From the NCBI GenBank assembly GCA_025765595.1, contig JAIVFH010000020.1, forward strand, positions 1 through 64,000: a stretch of DNA of 64,000 nt. Direction: 5' to 3'. Shown here piece after piece: positions 1 through 10,400 of this stretch. The first letter of the stretch is position 1. Each line of letters begins with the position of its first letter. Below the pieces are notes generated by a model that was not told the origin of the DNA, did no database searches, and worked only from the letters and a program-made list of their open reading frames with translations. A program made the position numbers and the translations under genes. Source of the stretch: Obelidium mucronatum (lineage: Eukaryota; Chytridiomycota; Chytridiomycetes; Chytridiales; Chytriomycetaceae).

Positions 1-225
1 ATTCGCACAGCTTGAACCAGGTCTTTTGGGAAGGTGCGCGTTCACGAGTTTAATTGTGACTGTTTCACAAGAGTAGGAATAACCGTTTCTTTTCATTGAC
101 CCGGGAGGCACGTGGGAGGAACAAAATAACGTTTTATTCTTTGTCGTGATTGTTGAAACTTCCACAAAACTGCATAATTTATAAAGAAAGCCCTTCTAGC
201 TCGTACTTATTAACGACTAGGCTGA

Positions 226-501
226 TTAAGGCCAAGGCTGATTGTTGTATTTGTCGCATTGGCAAATTGCTTTTATGCTCTTTCTACAATTGTAGACTTT
301 ATATTCCGTGGGTTGAATGTTAGGTGGCTTTGACGGGTCATACTGCGCACATTCTGCCGCGGTACAGGAAGCTCCTGATGTGCGTCCGCAAGTGTAATAA
401 TGCTGACCGACTGGTTTCTCATTGAAAGTATTAATAGCACCACCGGCAGTGACTGCAGCATTAACGGCGAGAGTGGCAACAATGGCTTCAATAAACTTCA
501 T
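226..501 (-). CDS. small secreted cysteine-rich protein 1
   Basis: A 91-residue single-exon protein. Residues 1-19 form a hydrophobic signal peptide (MKFIEAIVATLAVNAAVTAG). The mature part is small and polar with six cysteines, ending in a C-x-C pair (ICQCDKY). Its neighbour at 677-988 has the same design: signal peptide, about 80 mature residues, six cysteines and a terminal CQC. The two are probably old tandem duplicates. A TATAAA lies about 45 bases upstream of the start codon. I recognise no family. Small secreted Cys-rich proteins in fungi may be effectors, toxins, wall proteins or inhibitors; nothing here decides between these. Confidence 0.7.
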   Translation of the reverse strand: MKFIEAIVATLAVNAAVTAGGAINTFNEKPVGQHYYTCGRTSGASCTAAECAQYDPSKPPNIQPTEYKVYNCRKSIKAICQCDKYNNQPWP

Positions 502-543
502 TTAGGCTTGTTGGTTGGTTTACTATTTTTGAGAACCGGGCTT

Positions 544-549
544 TTTATA
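544..549 (-). promoter_or_regulatory. TATA box of secreted protein 1
   Basis: TATAAA on the minus strand, about 43 bases before the start codon at 501. It is at the same distance as the TATA box of the neighbouring paralogue, which supports both. Confidence 0.5.
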
Positions 550-676
550 GGTGGGGCGCCACAAAATCATTTCCAACTTTAGACCAAATTTTTTTTACGT
601 TCCAGACAATGTAGCACGTTTATTTGATGACGATAAATAAAGCGAAACTCAGGTTTTCTCCAGATATTCCAGCAAT

Positions 677-988
677 TCAATTTGCAGGCAACACTGGAGT
701 TTCAACCACCTTAAGGCCGCATTGGCAAGCTGTCGACGAAACGTTATTGTGGCGATTCGTCCCACAGGCGGTCCATCCTTTTGGGATTGCACTTGGCATC
801 GTGCAATCTGCGAAATCACAACCAGTAAATGGTGTTGGAATACCTGGCACCATCAATTTGCGTCGAGTGCCAGCAGGGCATGAGTACTGAAAGGCGGCAG
901 ACACATAACTAATGCGAACTCCTCCGACGGACGCAACACTCCCGGTAGCAAACAAGAGAGCAGCGACAGCGAGTTCCATCAACTTCAT
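677..988 (-). CDS. small secreted cysteine-rich protein 2
   Basis: About 103 residues from the chosen start. The frame stays open upstream to 1093, but the signal peptide (MKLMELAVAALLFATGSVAS) begins at 988 and the TATA box lies between the two, so the downstream start is preferred. The mature part has six cysteines and ends near a CQC motif. The pattern matches the protein at 226-501, although little sequence is conserved apart from the cysteines. No family is recognised. The product is expected to be secreted. Confidence 0.7.
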   Translation of the reverse strand: MKLMELAVAALLFATGSVASVGGVRISYVSAAFQYSCPAGTRRKLMVPGIPTPFTGCDFADCTMPSAIPKGWTACGTNRHNNVSSTACQCGLKVVETPVLPAN

Positions 989-1031
989 TTTAACTTGTTT
1001 TCGTTGACACGCCAATACATACAGCCCGCTA

Positions 1032-1037
1032 TTTATA
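1032..1037 (-). promoter_or_regulatory. TATA box of secreted protein 2
   Basis: TATAAA on the minus strand (stretch GAGTATAAATAGC), about 44 bases upstream of the start codon at 988. It lies inside the longer open frame and so argues for the downstream start. Confidence 0.5.
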
Positions 1038-1203
1038 CTCAAATTTTCGCTTTGCTTTCTAGAAGAAGGGTTCCAACCTTCCAGAAAAAACACAACAGAC
1101 TGACCGATTTCAATTGACGCGTGCCAATTTGATGATGTAGAATCTCAGAGTTGATCCACCCAGCAGAATTTTATTTTTTCAGAAGAAAAAGAGACAAAGT
1201 ATT

Positions 1204-2611
1204 CTAGTCTCTCCAGGTCACTAATACACTGTCAGTACGGAATCTAACCGAAAAAAAGTTAATATCCGAGCTTCTCAAATTCACTGCTTCTCACCGTTGT
1301 GTCACCCATGAATCTTCCAAAGCTGTGACATGCCCCGTTTTGTACTGCAACAACCCAGCTTGAGCAATCATTATCCCATTATCGATACAGAAACTGGAGA
1401 AATCAAGGAAAATAGTCAACAATTAACTCCGAAAGACGGCTGTGATATTTTTTTTGGTGCACCTCTCATCTGTAGCAAACAAATGGCCGCCTCGCTGCTT
1501 TACCATCATTCCCATCATTTCTTGCAATCGTTCATTGCCTTGCGAAACAAACAGAGTTTAGCGACAATCCATGGTTAAAACCACAATAAAAACATACATC
1601 CTACACCGCCGACAATAAGCACCTCACGAGCTCCAACATGCGCCATAGCTCGTTCTGTTACTTCAACAAGCATGGCAAACAAGTTTTCTTGAAGACTATA
1701 ACACAAATCTTCAATGGTGTATTCCTTCAATGTTTGTTTTGTTGTTGATTCCAAATGCGCCAAAATTCCGCTAAAACTCATGTCCATTCCTTTCACAGTG
1801 TATGGTAATTCGACGAATTTCTTGCCTCTAGTTTTTTTTTTTTTTTTTTTTCGAAATGTTTGTTTAGAGACTTCTTCCGTGAAAGACTACTGACAGAATC
1901 AAAACACTACTTTTTAGCACACTGCTCAATATTGTAACCAGGACTTGGATCATTAGAGAGCCCAATAATACGTGCAAATCGATCAAGACAGTTTCCGATC
2001 GCGATATCCAGAGTCTCTCCAAAGATTTGATATCGCTGTTCGGCATAGGCAATGACTTGCGTATTCCCTCCGCTGACATACAAGACGACAGGATTTTCAG
2101 CGCCAGTAATCATACGTCCCATTTCGATGTGTCCTATGCAATGGTTCACGCCAATAAGTGGTTTGTTCCACAAAAGACTCAAGGTGCGCGCAATCAAGGC
2201 AGAGACGTGTAAAGGCCCTCCCATTCCGGGACCTATAAAAATCACTCGTATCAGATTGCAACAAGAACTGCTCTTGCAAATTGCACCACACACTGACACG
2301 GCACCTTTAGTAAAGCAGATACAGTGCAAATCCGAACCCTTCAAATTCGCAGCTTTCAGAGCGTCCTTGACAAGGCCAATTATCTTTGATCTGTGGTGTT
2401 TTGCGGTATCTTTTGGAAGAAAGCCAGTTCCGGGTGGAGTTACGTAGGTTTTGCGGACGTTTGCGAGGACAGTTGATTTGTTTGTTGCTGGGTCGTGCGC
2501 CATGATTCCGACGCCGATCTTGTTTGCCGACGACTCTGGGCAGACGGGTCAGCGAGTGGATGCATTTGGCAGAGAGAGCACCGAGTTACCGAGCCCAAGT
2601 GCAAACAGCAT
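1204..2611 (-). CDS. KAE1: KAE1/OSGEP, tRNA threonylcarbamoyladenosine synthase subunit (KEOPS)
   Basis: Kae1 is the catalytic subunit of the KEOPS complex and transfers the threonylcarbamoyl group to A37 of ANN-decoding tRNAs. I rebuilt seven exons: 2611-2590, 2535-2305, 2232-1911, 1827-1598, 1538-1463, 1393-1295 and 1243-1204. The six GT-AG introns are 51-83 bases long. The joins restore family signatures: start [18 protein letters not shown], then [10 protein letters not shown], the metal-binding [11 protein letters not shown] (H-x3-H), [32 protein letters not shown], and the tail VTWRD. There are no frame breaks. The short first exon (22 bases) fixes the start only 26 bases from the TMEM135 start on the other strand. 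One join gives DESFC where DER-FC is usual. Confidence 0.95.
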
Positions 2612-2637
2612 CTTTTAAACAAAAGAAAAGAAACAAA
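2612..2637. promoter_or_regulatory. 26-base gap between divergent KAE1 and TMEM135 start codons
   Basis: Only 26 A/T-rich bases separate the KAE1 start codon (minus) from the TMEM135 start codon (plus). Both starts are supported by family N-termini. At least one transcript must therefore begin inside the other gene, or the 5' leaders are nearly absent. No TATA box is visible. The TMEM135 side is GC-rich and the KAE1 side is not. Confidence 0.6.
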
Positions 2638-4359
2638 ATGCCGCTCGCGTCCGAAGACCGCCTCGCGCGCGCCGCCGGCAACAACGGGGCGCCGAAAGAC
2701 GCGGCGGGGATTCTGCGGCACGCGCTGCGCTCGGCGGCGCGCGCGGCGCTGCTCGGCTTCTCGATCCGCGCGGGGCTCGTGTTTCTGCTGCGGCTGCTGC
2801 GCGTCGCGCGGGGGCGGATGCCGCTGGCCGCAGCGCTCAGAGACTCGTTTCTCGGCAGCGACGCCGCGCGCATGGCCGCCTTCTTTGCCGTGTTTGCCGC
2901 CGCGTGGAAAGGTGCCTTCTTCCTGATGTCGGTATTCTGTCCCCGCTAAAAGCGCTCCAGCCGTCAACAACTCGATCGTCGCCTGTCGGGGGAAGAGCGA
3001 TGCCGTCAATTCATTCACTGCCGGTGCGCTTGCCGGCGGGCTCGCGTGCCTCATGGAGCAGAGACAGTGGCGGATAGATATGGCTCAACAACTGTGCGTT
3101 CGCGGGTTACAGGCCTTGTTCAATAGTTTGAGCATCAACGGTCACTTTTCTTTTCGGCACGGAAACAGCTTGATTTTCGCGTACGTCATATGGTTGATTC
3201 TTGTATGATTCTTTGCACTCATGTCGCCGAATGAACTCCCCATCAAATACTTGATATAAAATAGACTTTCAACTGCCCAAATCATGTATGGCTACGTTAT
3301 GAGGTATCAAACGCGTATAGGTTTTCTGCTTGATCAGTTCTTACTTTTCAAGTCACTCGCACAAACAATTGTCTCACAAACAGGCCCAATACAATCCCTG
3401 ATTCGTATTATAAATTTATTTTGAGCACGGGACCGATTCCCGAAGATATTCTTGTAATATTTCGGCAACAGCTTGGGGGTTATCCATTAGATGTCACCAA
3501 GGTGATGAAAACCGTCGTGAAGCACAAAGGAACCGAAAGCGCGCTATCAGACGCCGTATCCATTATTGAATTTCCTGACTGCGTGCCGTGTGGGATTCTA
3601 CATCCGCCTGTTGATGATTGTAACACACAGATGGGACTTACTCTCGTGAAAGTTCTAAGGGCAATTCTTCCGGTTCGGCTTTCCCTTTTTGCTTGACCCG
3701 TTTCTTTGCTGAAAAGAATTGGATAGGTATACGCGTCGCTTAATTTTGTTCCAATGGTGGTCTTAAAGACCCGTGAATTGCTGCGACGACCACAAGCTCT
3801 AATTTTCAGGGGAGTTAAAAACACGATTCGAAGCTCTCTATTTCTAGCAGTCTTTGTTTCCACCTTTATGGTAAATTATTTCTTACGTTTTTTTGGTGTT
3901 ATTCCAACATCCCCCCAACAGAGAATTGCTTGCATCACCCGGACTTTGATACAACGGAAAATAATCTCCAAAGACAATCGATACCTCTTCTGGTTAAACG
4001 GATTCATCAGCTCTGCTGCCATCTTTATTGAAGATGAGAAACGGAGGTCTGAACTAGCAATGTATGTTCTACCGCGAGGAATGGATGCGTTGTATAGGAC
4101 GCTTTACAGCAAGTCATTGATTTTCAGAGTCCCGCACTTTGAAGTTGGAATGTTTAGCGTTGCCACGGGCCTTATCATCATGTATTATCAAACAGAGCCA
4201 GAGGCTCTTGGAGGCATTATTTACAGACTTTTGAGAAGGATCGATTTAACGATCGAAGATGCGATGATAGAAGGGGGTGGTGCAAATGTCGGTCCCGATG
4301 ATAATGAAAATGAAGTGTTGGAGAAGAGTGACCCTCGTGATCGAAGTGGAAGCATATAG
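2638..4359 (+). CDS. TMEM135: TMEM135-like peroxisomal/mitochondrial membrane protein
   Basis: TMEM135 family proteins are multi-pass membrane proteins linked to peroxisomes, mitochondrial dynamics and lipid metabolism in animals. Reading from 2638, exon 1 ends at 2911 and exon 2 starts at 2961 (AAAWKAVNNS, then FTAGALAGGLACLMEQ). Later joins give IFALSTAQIMYGYVMRPNT, IPDSYYKFIL, the Cys-rich CGILHPPVDDC, ILPVYASLNFVP and LIFRGVKNTIRSSLFLAVF. The last exon (about 3711-4359) holds ELAMYVLPRGMDALYRTL and the final hydrophobic segment before an acidic tail. Exon 1 is very GC-rich (LRHALRSAARAALLGFSIRA), while the rest is AT-richer. The protein is about 460 residues, normal for the family. The predicted location is an organelle membrane; function is inferred from the family. 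Confidence 0.88.
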
Positions 4360-4428
4360 CGTAAATTTATGGTTCTTTATATTATATACAAACTTGAATA
4401 ATAAAAAACAACTGAACTTTTGGGATAT

Positions 4429-5060
4429 TTAATTGATTGTCACGTCGTCTTGACCCAAATGTCGGACATGCTTTAAAAACAAACAATCACTGTGAAAATC
4501 TTTGTCATCAAACCAAAAAAAAAAAGAGTTACCTGAAATGTGCCATTGATTGGACTTCCTATAATAATCTTTTTTGACTCAACCATTTTTCGGAAATCAC
4601 TTCGATATGTTGCAGTTCCAACATCCTCTGTTCCCATATGCGAGAGATGCTGGGGATACGTTAGCCAAACAAATACCCAAAATCGCGAAAATTCTGATGG
4701 CTTATCTACCTGAAATGAATCCTTGATGGGCTCACCAATAACAATCTTTTTTGATTCCACCATTTTCCTCAGATCCCCTCGCTTTTTTGCTTTATGACTG
4801 TAATTATTCTCGTGATTACTACTATTGGCGCTCCCAAGACGCGAAACCATTGCTGAAAACCCTCCCAATATTGACGCTGTGGAATTTTTGTGGCCCAGTA
4901 TATTGGGATAGGATCCAGAGATGCCGCCATTCAAGGTGCCAGATGAAGAAGCGCAACGCTTATTGTTGTGTTTGAGACCGTGTTTTCCAGCAGTTGAATC
5001 AGAGGGTTGGTATCCTTTAGACCAGTCGTGCTCTTGTGGTGTTGACACGGTGTTTCCCAT
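4429..5060 (-). CDS. small protein with two CRIB (p21-Rho-binding) motifs and a myristoylation-type N-terminus
   Basis: Two introns are removed, with donors after SFQ and TFQ and acceptors just before CATCTC and CATGTC. This gives a protein of about 150 residues. The N-terminus MGNTVSTPQ fits the N-myristoylation rule (Gly2, Ser6). A Ser/Asn/Gly-rich linker follows, then two copies of a CRIB motif: copy 1 ESKKIVIGEPIKDSFQ joined to HLSHMG, copy 2 ESKKIIIGSPINGTFQ joined to HVRHLG. CRIB motifs bind GTP-loaded Cdc42/Rac. No kinase or other domain is present. It may be a membrane-tethered effector that binds two GTPases, comparable in logic to yeast Gic proteins. The frame is open upstream to 5123, so a longer start is possible and would remove the myristoyl site. 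The gene ends 70 bases from the convergent TMEM135. Confidence 0.75.
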
Positions 5061-5317
5061 GATTTCGGATGTAATGAGTTGGTAAAAATAGTTGTCTTTT
5101 GGTTCTAGAACATTTTCGCTCAACTGAAAAGATTTTTACTCCCAATCGTACTATTTATTGTCGTTGGAAAATAAAAAAATAGAAAGTCATTTCAAAAAGT
5201 CATTTGGGGGTTTGGGTGGGTTGGGAAAAAAAAATCTAATTGATCAGAACTTGTGAACAAAAAAACGCGATCGTCTCCATATTGCTTTTACAATTTCCCA
5301 CAAAAAAACATTAAACG

Positions 5318-7303
5318 ATGAGCTCCACTAGTGAAGAAAGTGATGCTATCGAGCGGTGCGAGATTGTTCCAAGCGTTGCGAGCTATCCAGACAGTGTTCC
5401 GTTTGGATCCGTTCCTCACTATGCGTTCACTTATCCAAACTATCCGCATCAAATCTTCTACCCTCCGTATCTAACATCCGCGGTCTATCAGCCGCACGCG
5501 CATCATCACCACCATCAGCAACAGTTAGTCCATCAAGCCACCGTTCAGTGCATTCAAGGTGGCGGCGGGCCAGCTTCCTACCAAACCAATACAAGCACAC
5601 TTCTTCTTGCAACAAGCCAAGAGGAAGCCCAATCGCCAATTTCGCCACCAAATATCAACCATTCTACTCCTGCAACTCTCAGCAACCGCGCCGCACGAGT
5701 CCCCCAATTAAGAATGTGCCGAATCGACGATCGTTCCAATCGCGTTGTCTGTGTTGGAAACTTGCCACTAGCCGCGGACGATCGGTCCTTGAGAACCTAC
5801 TTTTTGTCGATTGGTGGATTTGCGATTACGGTGACTATAATTTTTTTTGTTTTTCAAGAAAATTCAATCATTGTTTTTTTTTTTGGAGTCACTAAAAATT
5901 TTTCTTACCCACTCTCTCTCACACAAAAAAAAGGCCCTTAACCACATCAAATCAAATCAAACCGCCTTCATTCAACTTGAATCAAGTCAAAACGTGCCCG
6001 AGTTTATTCGCATTTTCAACGGCTCCATCTTGCTTGGTTGTCAATTACAGTGTTGGCCAGGAAAGCCACAGCCACCGCGAAGAAGCGATACAAACAGTCA
6101 TATCAAGAGTGTTCGCCATTTCCAACCTTTCTGTGGCGGTCACCAAGAATCACAGCAGCAGCAACAAAATGAACTTGAGCAGCAACAGCAATTCCAACAG
6201 CAGCAAATTCAACACCAGCAGGCACTCGTCAACGCTTTTCAAGCACCTTACAACCACCTCTCCTCCATGGTGACAACCACACACCCTCCCCCCTTTACAT
6301 TCCCCCAATATCCAGGCTACTACACCAATTTCAACAATAATAACACCAACACCTACCACCACCACCAACAAGAACCTCAATTCCAACAACAAAATCAAAA
6401 TCAATACAATCAACAATACCACCACCTCCACCATCAAAACACTGCACCATCAACACAAAACCGCTACTTTATCATGAAATCCTTTTCCCAAGCAGACATC
6501 CAAATCTCCCAGTCACACAACATTTGGAGTACAAACGTCAAAAACGAAGCTAAACTAAACAAGGCCTTCAGAAGTCTGCAGCAGCACTACGACCACAACC
6601 ATAACCAACAACCACCATCAGCCATCACCCCAGCGGCGGCTGCAGCTGCAGCAGTGCCGGGAAATGTGTTTTTGATCTTTAGCGTTAATGGAAGCGGAGG
6701 CGTCGCTGGCGTCGCGTTAATGACAAACGTGTTTGAAAACAACCGTGACGACGGGTGGTCGTCACGCCGGTTGCAAGTCGTGGTTGAAGAATCATTTGCT
6801 ACCACTACTGAAAGTGTTGATAACAATCAAAATGACAATAGAGCGACTCTGGAAGCTGGACTTTGTGATGAGTCCGCCGAACAGAGTAGTGTGGAGCTTG
6901 AAGAACGTAGTTTGGAAGACGGAGTATCTACGCTAGATAACAAACTTTGGGATAATCCTTTTCCCGTCAAGTGGATTATGCGGTAAGTTTGCCCCTTTTT
7001 CATTTTTCCCTTTTATGCTGGCAACACAGAGTTTTTTTTAACGGCGACTCTGCAGCCATTTCGTTCCATTTCGATCCTTTGATGTAAGCGCAGCTACATG
7101 GCACTTTTCTGTTTTTTAGCAGCACATAATAACACTGTAGCTTTTGTTATAGCACTTGGTAAACCCCTGGAATGACAACAAACCCGTTCGCATGTCTCGA
7201 AACGCAACTGAGGTAAGAAATTGAATCATAGATCAAAAGCTGATATTTTTTCAAGTTGGAGCCAGCTGTCGGGGAAGAATTGATCAAGATTTTGGCGCAC
7301 TGA
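5318..7303 (+). CDS. RRM-polyQ-YTH RNA-binding protein (m6A-reader candidate)
   Basis: The N-terminus is His/Gln-rich. It is followed by an RRM with RNP2 VVCVGNLPL; an intron of about 100 bases then joins to the rest (ALNHIKSNQTAFIQLE, IRIFNGSILLG). A long Gln/Asn/His-rich linker leads to a YTH domain: FIMKSFSQADIQISQSHNIW, then LWDNPFPVKWIMR, then the exon HFVPFRSFD, the exon HLVNPWNDNKPVRMSRNATE, and the tail LEPAVGEELIKILAH. The YTH domain carries an Ala-rich and acidic insertion of about 100 residues. YTH domains read N6-methyladenosine; the first cage Trp (NIW) and the one before FPVKW are visible. RRM plus YTH in one protein is known in fungi. The divergent CRIB gene starts 258 bases away. 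Confidence 0.87.
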
Positions 7304-7480
7304 AACGAAGCATTACAAAAGAACAAAGCAAAACGAAAACCGAACATTTATTTCGCGTAAAAATAAAGATTTTATTTGATATACACGGGATTCAGGAAAA
7401 TAACAGTAATTCAGCAGCACAATGCCCCAATCAAGATGACATCGAAAGTAAATTAAGTACAAATGATTACATTAGAGCAC

Positions 7481-10400
7481 CTATTCCTTAGGAACAGTGA
7501 CTGGCTTGATGTGCCAAATATTCTGAGCATAGTCTTGAATTGATCTGTTGTCATAATTATTAGTTCAGCAAAAGAAGAAAGATTCACAAGAAGCTTACCT
7601 ATCACTACTGAATTTACCCATGCTGGCTGCCGCATTAATAGAGCGTTTGGCCCAAGCGGCCTTGTCCTTGTACGCAGTGTCAATGGTAGCGAGAGTCTCA
7701 AGATCTGAAGTCAAGAAAGAGATTCAGTGAAGTTCCGAAAGCAATCGGAACAAAAACTCTTACAGGCTTGGAAGTCCTTGCTGATGATGTAGAAGTCGTG
7801 GCCAAAGGTCAAAGTGGCTGCATACACACATGAAAAATCAGACCAATAATATCGAAACAAGCCGAAGCTACTCACAAATCAATGGTTCAAAGATAGATGG
7901 CTCTCCAAACTCTCCGTGCTGAATGGCCTTCACGACAAGATCAAGGGCTGGGTCCAAAACAGTTGGACGGTATCTGAGTAAAGTTTATGGTTGGAGTGGT
8001 GTTTAAACTAAAACCAACAACGAACCTTTGAGCGTGACGGACATCTTCCACATCTGGAGTAAGAGTTCCAAACAACCAAATGTTTTCTTCTCCGACCTCT
8101 TCTCCGATTTCAATGTTGGCACCGTCAACGGTACCGATAATCAATCCACCGTTCAACACAAACTTCATGTTGGAAGTTCCGGAAGCCTCAGTTCCGGCCG
8201 TAGAGAATGTGCTGCGAGATATCACTTGCGGGAATAATAATTTCTAACAGAAAAACGTTAGCCAACATTACACAGTAACAAGAACAACCAACCAGCAAGA
8301 GAAACATTGTAATTCGGAATGAAAACCAGCTTCAAGTACTCCGAAGTTTGAGGGTCCTCGTTGAGAACAGTAGCGGCATTATTGATGAGCTTAATAATAA
8401 GCTTGGCAATGTAGTATCCTGGAGCCGACTTTCCAGCAAAGATCACAACCTTCTTCACTTGCTTAGAGAGCTCCTCCTTTGACATTTCCTTCAATTTCTT
8501 GTAACGGTGAATGACTCCCAGGATGTTCATGAACTGACGCTTATATTCATGGAAACGTTTGCACTGAATGTCAAACAAGGCATCTGGGGATACGTCGACA
8601 CCACAATGGATTTGAATGTGTTGGGCGAGACGAACTTTGTTTCTGTACTTGATTTCCATCCATTGCTTTTGGAAGGCTGGGTCAGTGGAGAACTTCTTCA
8701 ACTTTTGCAATTCGCCGAGGTTCTAAATGGAAGGTTCAACTGGAGTTCCTTTTGGTAATCATCGAATGACAAACCTTCAAGAAGTCGTCATTGCCAAGCT
8801 TTTGAACAATCAACTCAGACAAGCGTGGGTTGGCTTGGTGAAGCCATCTTCTTGGAGTGACACCGTTGGTAACATTGGTAAATCTGGCCTCTCCAAAGTA
8901 CTCGACAAAGTCTTGGAAGAGCATTGATTTCACAAGCTCAGAGTGCAAAGCTAAAATGGACACATGATTGTATTAAATTCATGAATAGCAACGAGCAATG
9001 TCGACTCGACATACCTGCAACTCCGTTAACAGTATGAGAGCCGACAACAGCCAAGAAAGCCATACGAATGAATTGCGGTTGCCCTTCTTCGACAATAGAC
9101 ATACGACGCAAACTGTAAAATTGTTGAGTTCACATTTTGCGGTTTCTTCACAATACTGACCGTTCTCTGTCACCAGGGAATACACGTTCAACCTTTTGGA
9201 GGAAGAACAAGTTGATGTCGAAAATAATCATCATCAGACGTGGCAAGAGATCTTGCATGAGTGGCACAGCCCACTTCTCGAGCGCTCTGGAAAATCAAGT
9301 TAGAAATGAGCCAACCATCTCCCACTCACTTACTCTGGCAAAACAGTGTGATTGGTGAAGGAGTATGTCTTGGTAACAATATCTAAATGATTTTGGTGAG
9401 ATATAACCCAAAGAACGATCAGAATTGAGAGTCATACCCCAATGCTTCGTCCCAGAGAAGACCTTCCTCGTCGACAAGGATACGTTGCAGTTCAGCGATA
9501 CCCAGAGTTGGGTGTGTGTCGTTCAACTGAATAGAAACCTGATTGGGGAACTGGTTCCAGGCCAAGTTTGACTTTTTGAAACGACGGATAACATCTAAAA
9601 GACTGTTAAAACCCCGGCAAGATGGCGAAAAGGAGGATATACCTTGCAAAGTAGCCGAGACAAAGAAGTACTGCTGCTTAGACGAAGAGTTTTACCAACC
9701 ATGTGGTTATCGTTGGGGTACAAAACAGGCGGTAATGTTTTCAGCAGCCTTTTGCTCCTCAACAGACTTGTCGTAGTTTCCGTCGTTGAATGATGCAAAG
9801 TCAAACTCCTTTGTAGGCTTGGAGCTCCAGAGACGAATGTTGATGCAGTTCTTTGTTTCGAAACCAGGGATTGGATTGTCGTAGGCAATAGCCAAGACTT
9901 TTTCACCGCCCTGTCAAAAGAGTACAAGTTTATGTTGATGCTTAATTATTCAATGGACAAGGACGAACCTCCCAAACGTATCGGGCACGACCAGATGCAT
10001 CGGTAATCTTGTTTACGTGACCTCTGAAACGAATTTCGTAGCAGACATCAAGTCTTTCAATTTCCCATGGGTTTCCAAAGTTGAGCCAGTAGTCGGGAAA
10101 CTCTGTTTGGTAACCGTCCATAATTCTTTGCTGAAAGATGCCGTATTGGTATCGGATACCATAACCCCAAGCAGGGTAATCCAATGTAGCCATGGAGTCC
10201 ATGAAGCAGGCAGCAAGTCGTCCTATTTTTTTGGTTGGTAGTATGAGGTTGGGTTGAGTAACAAAAATACATGAATATTGACGCCTTCGGCGTCTTTTTT
10301 TCTCACGCCTTCGGCGTGCTTTTTCTCACGCCTACGGCGTTTGAATTCGCGCCTTCGGCGCACAAACGAAATTTTTCACGCCTTCGGCGTCTTTTTGACA

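Noticed and set aside
2912..2960. A 25-base mini-intron in TMEM135 (GTCGGT to AAAAG)
   Set aside because: A 49-base GT-AG intron (2912-2960) gives an equally good frame and a normal size.
6150..6826. Minus-strand hydrophobic open frames opposite the YTH gene
   Set aside because: They are antisense images of Gln/Asn/Ala-repeat codons (Leu/Val and Ala runs) with no independent support.
10280..10390. Regular GC repeats considered as a CRISPR array
   Set aside because: Units are only 13-15 bases, palindromic, with spacers of 8-16 bases of unequal length, in a eukaryotic intron; no cas genes.
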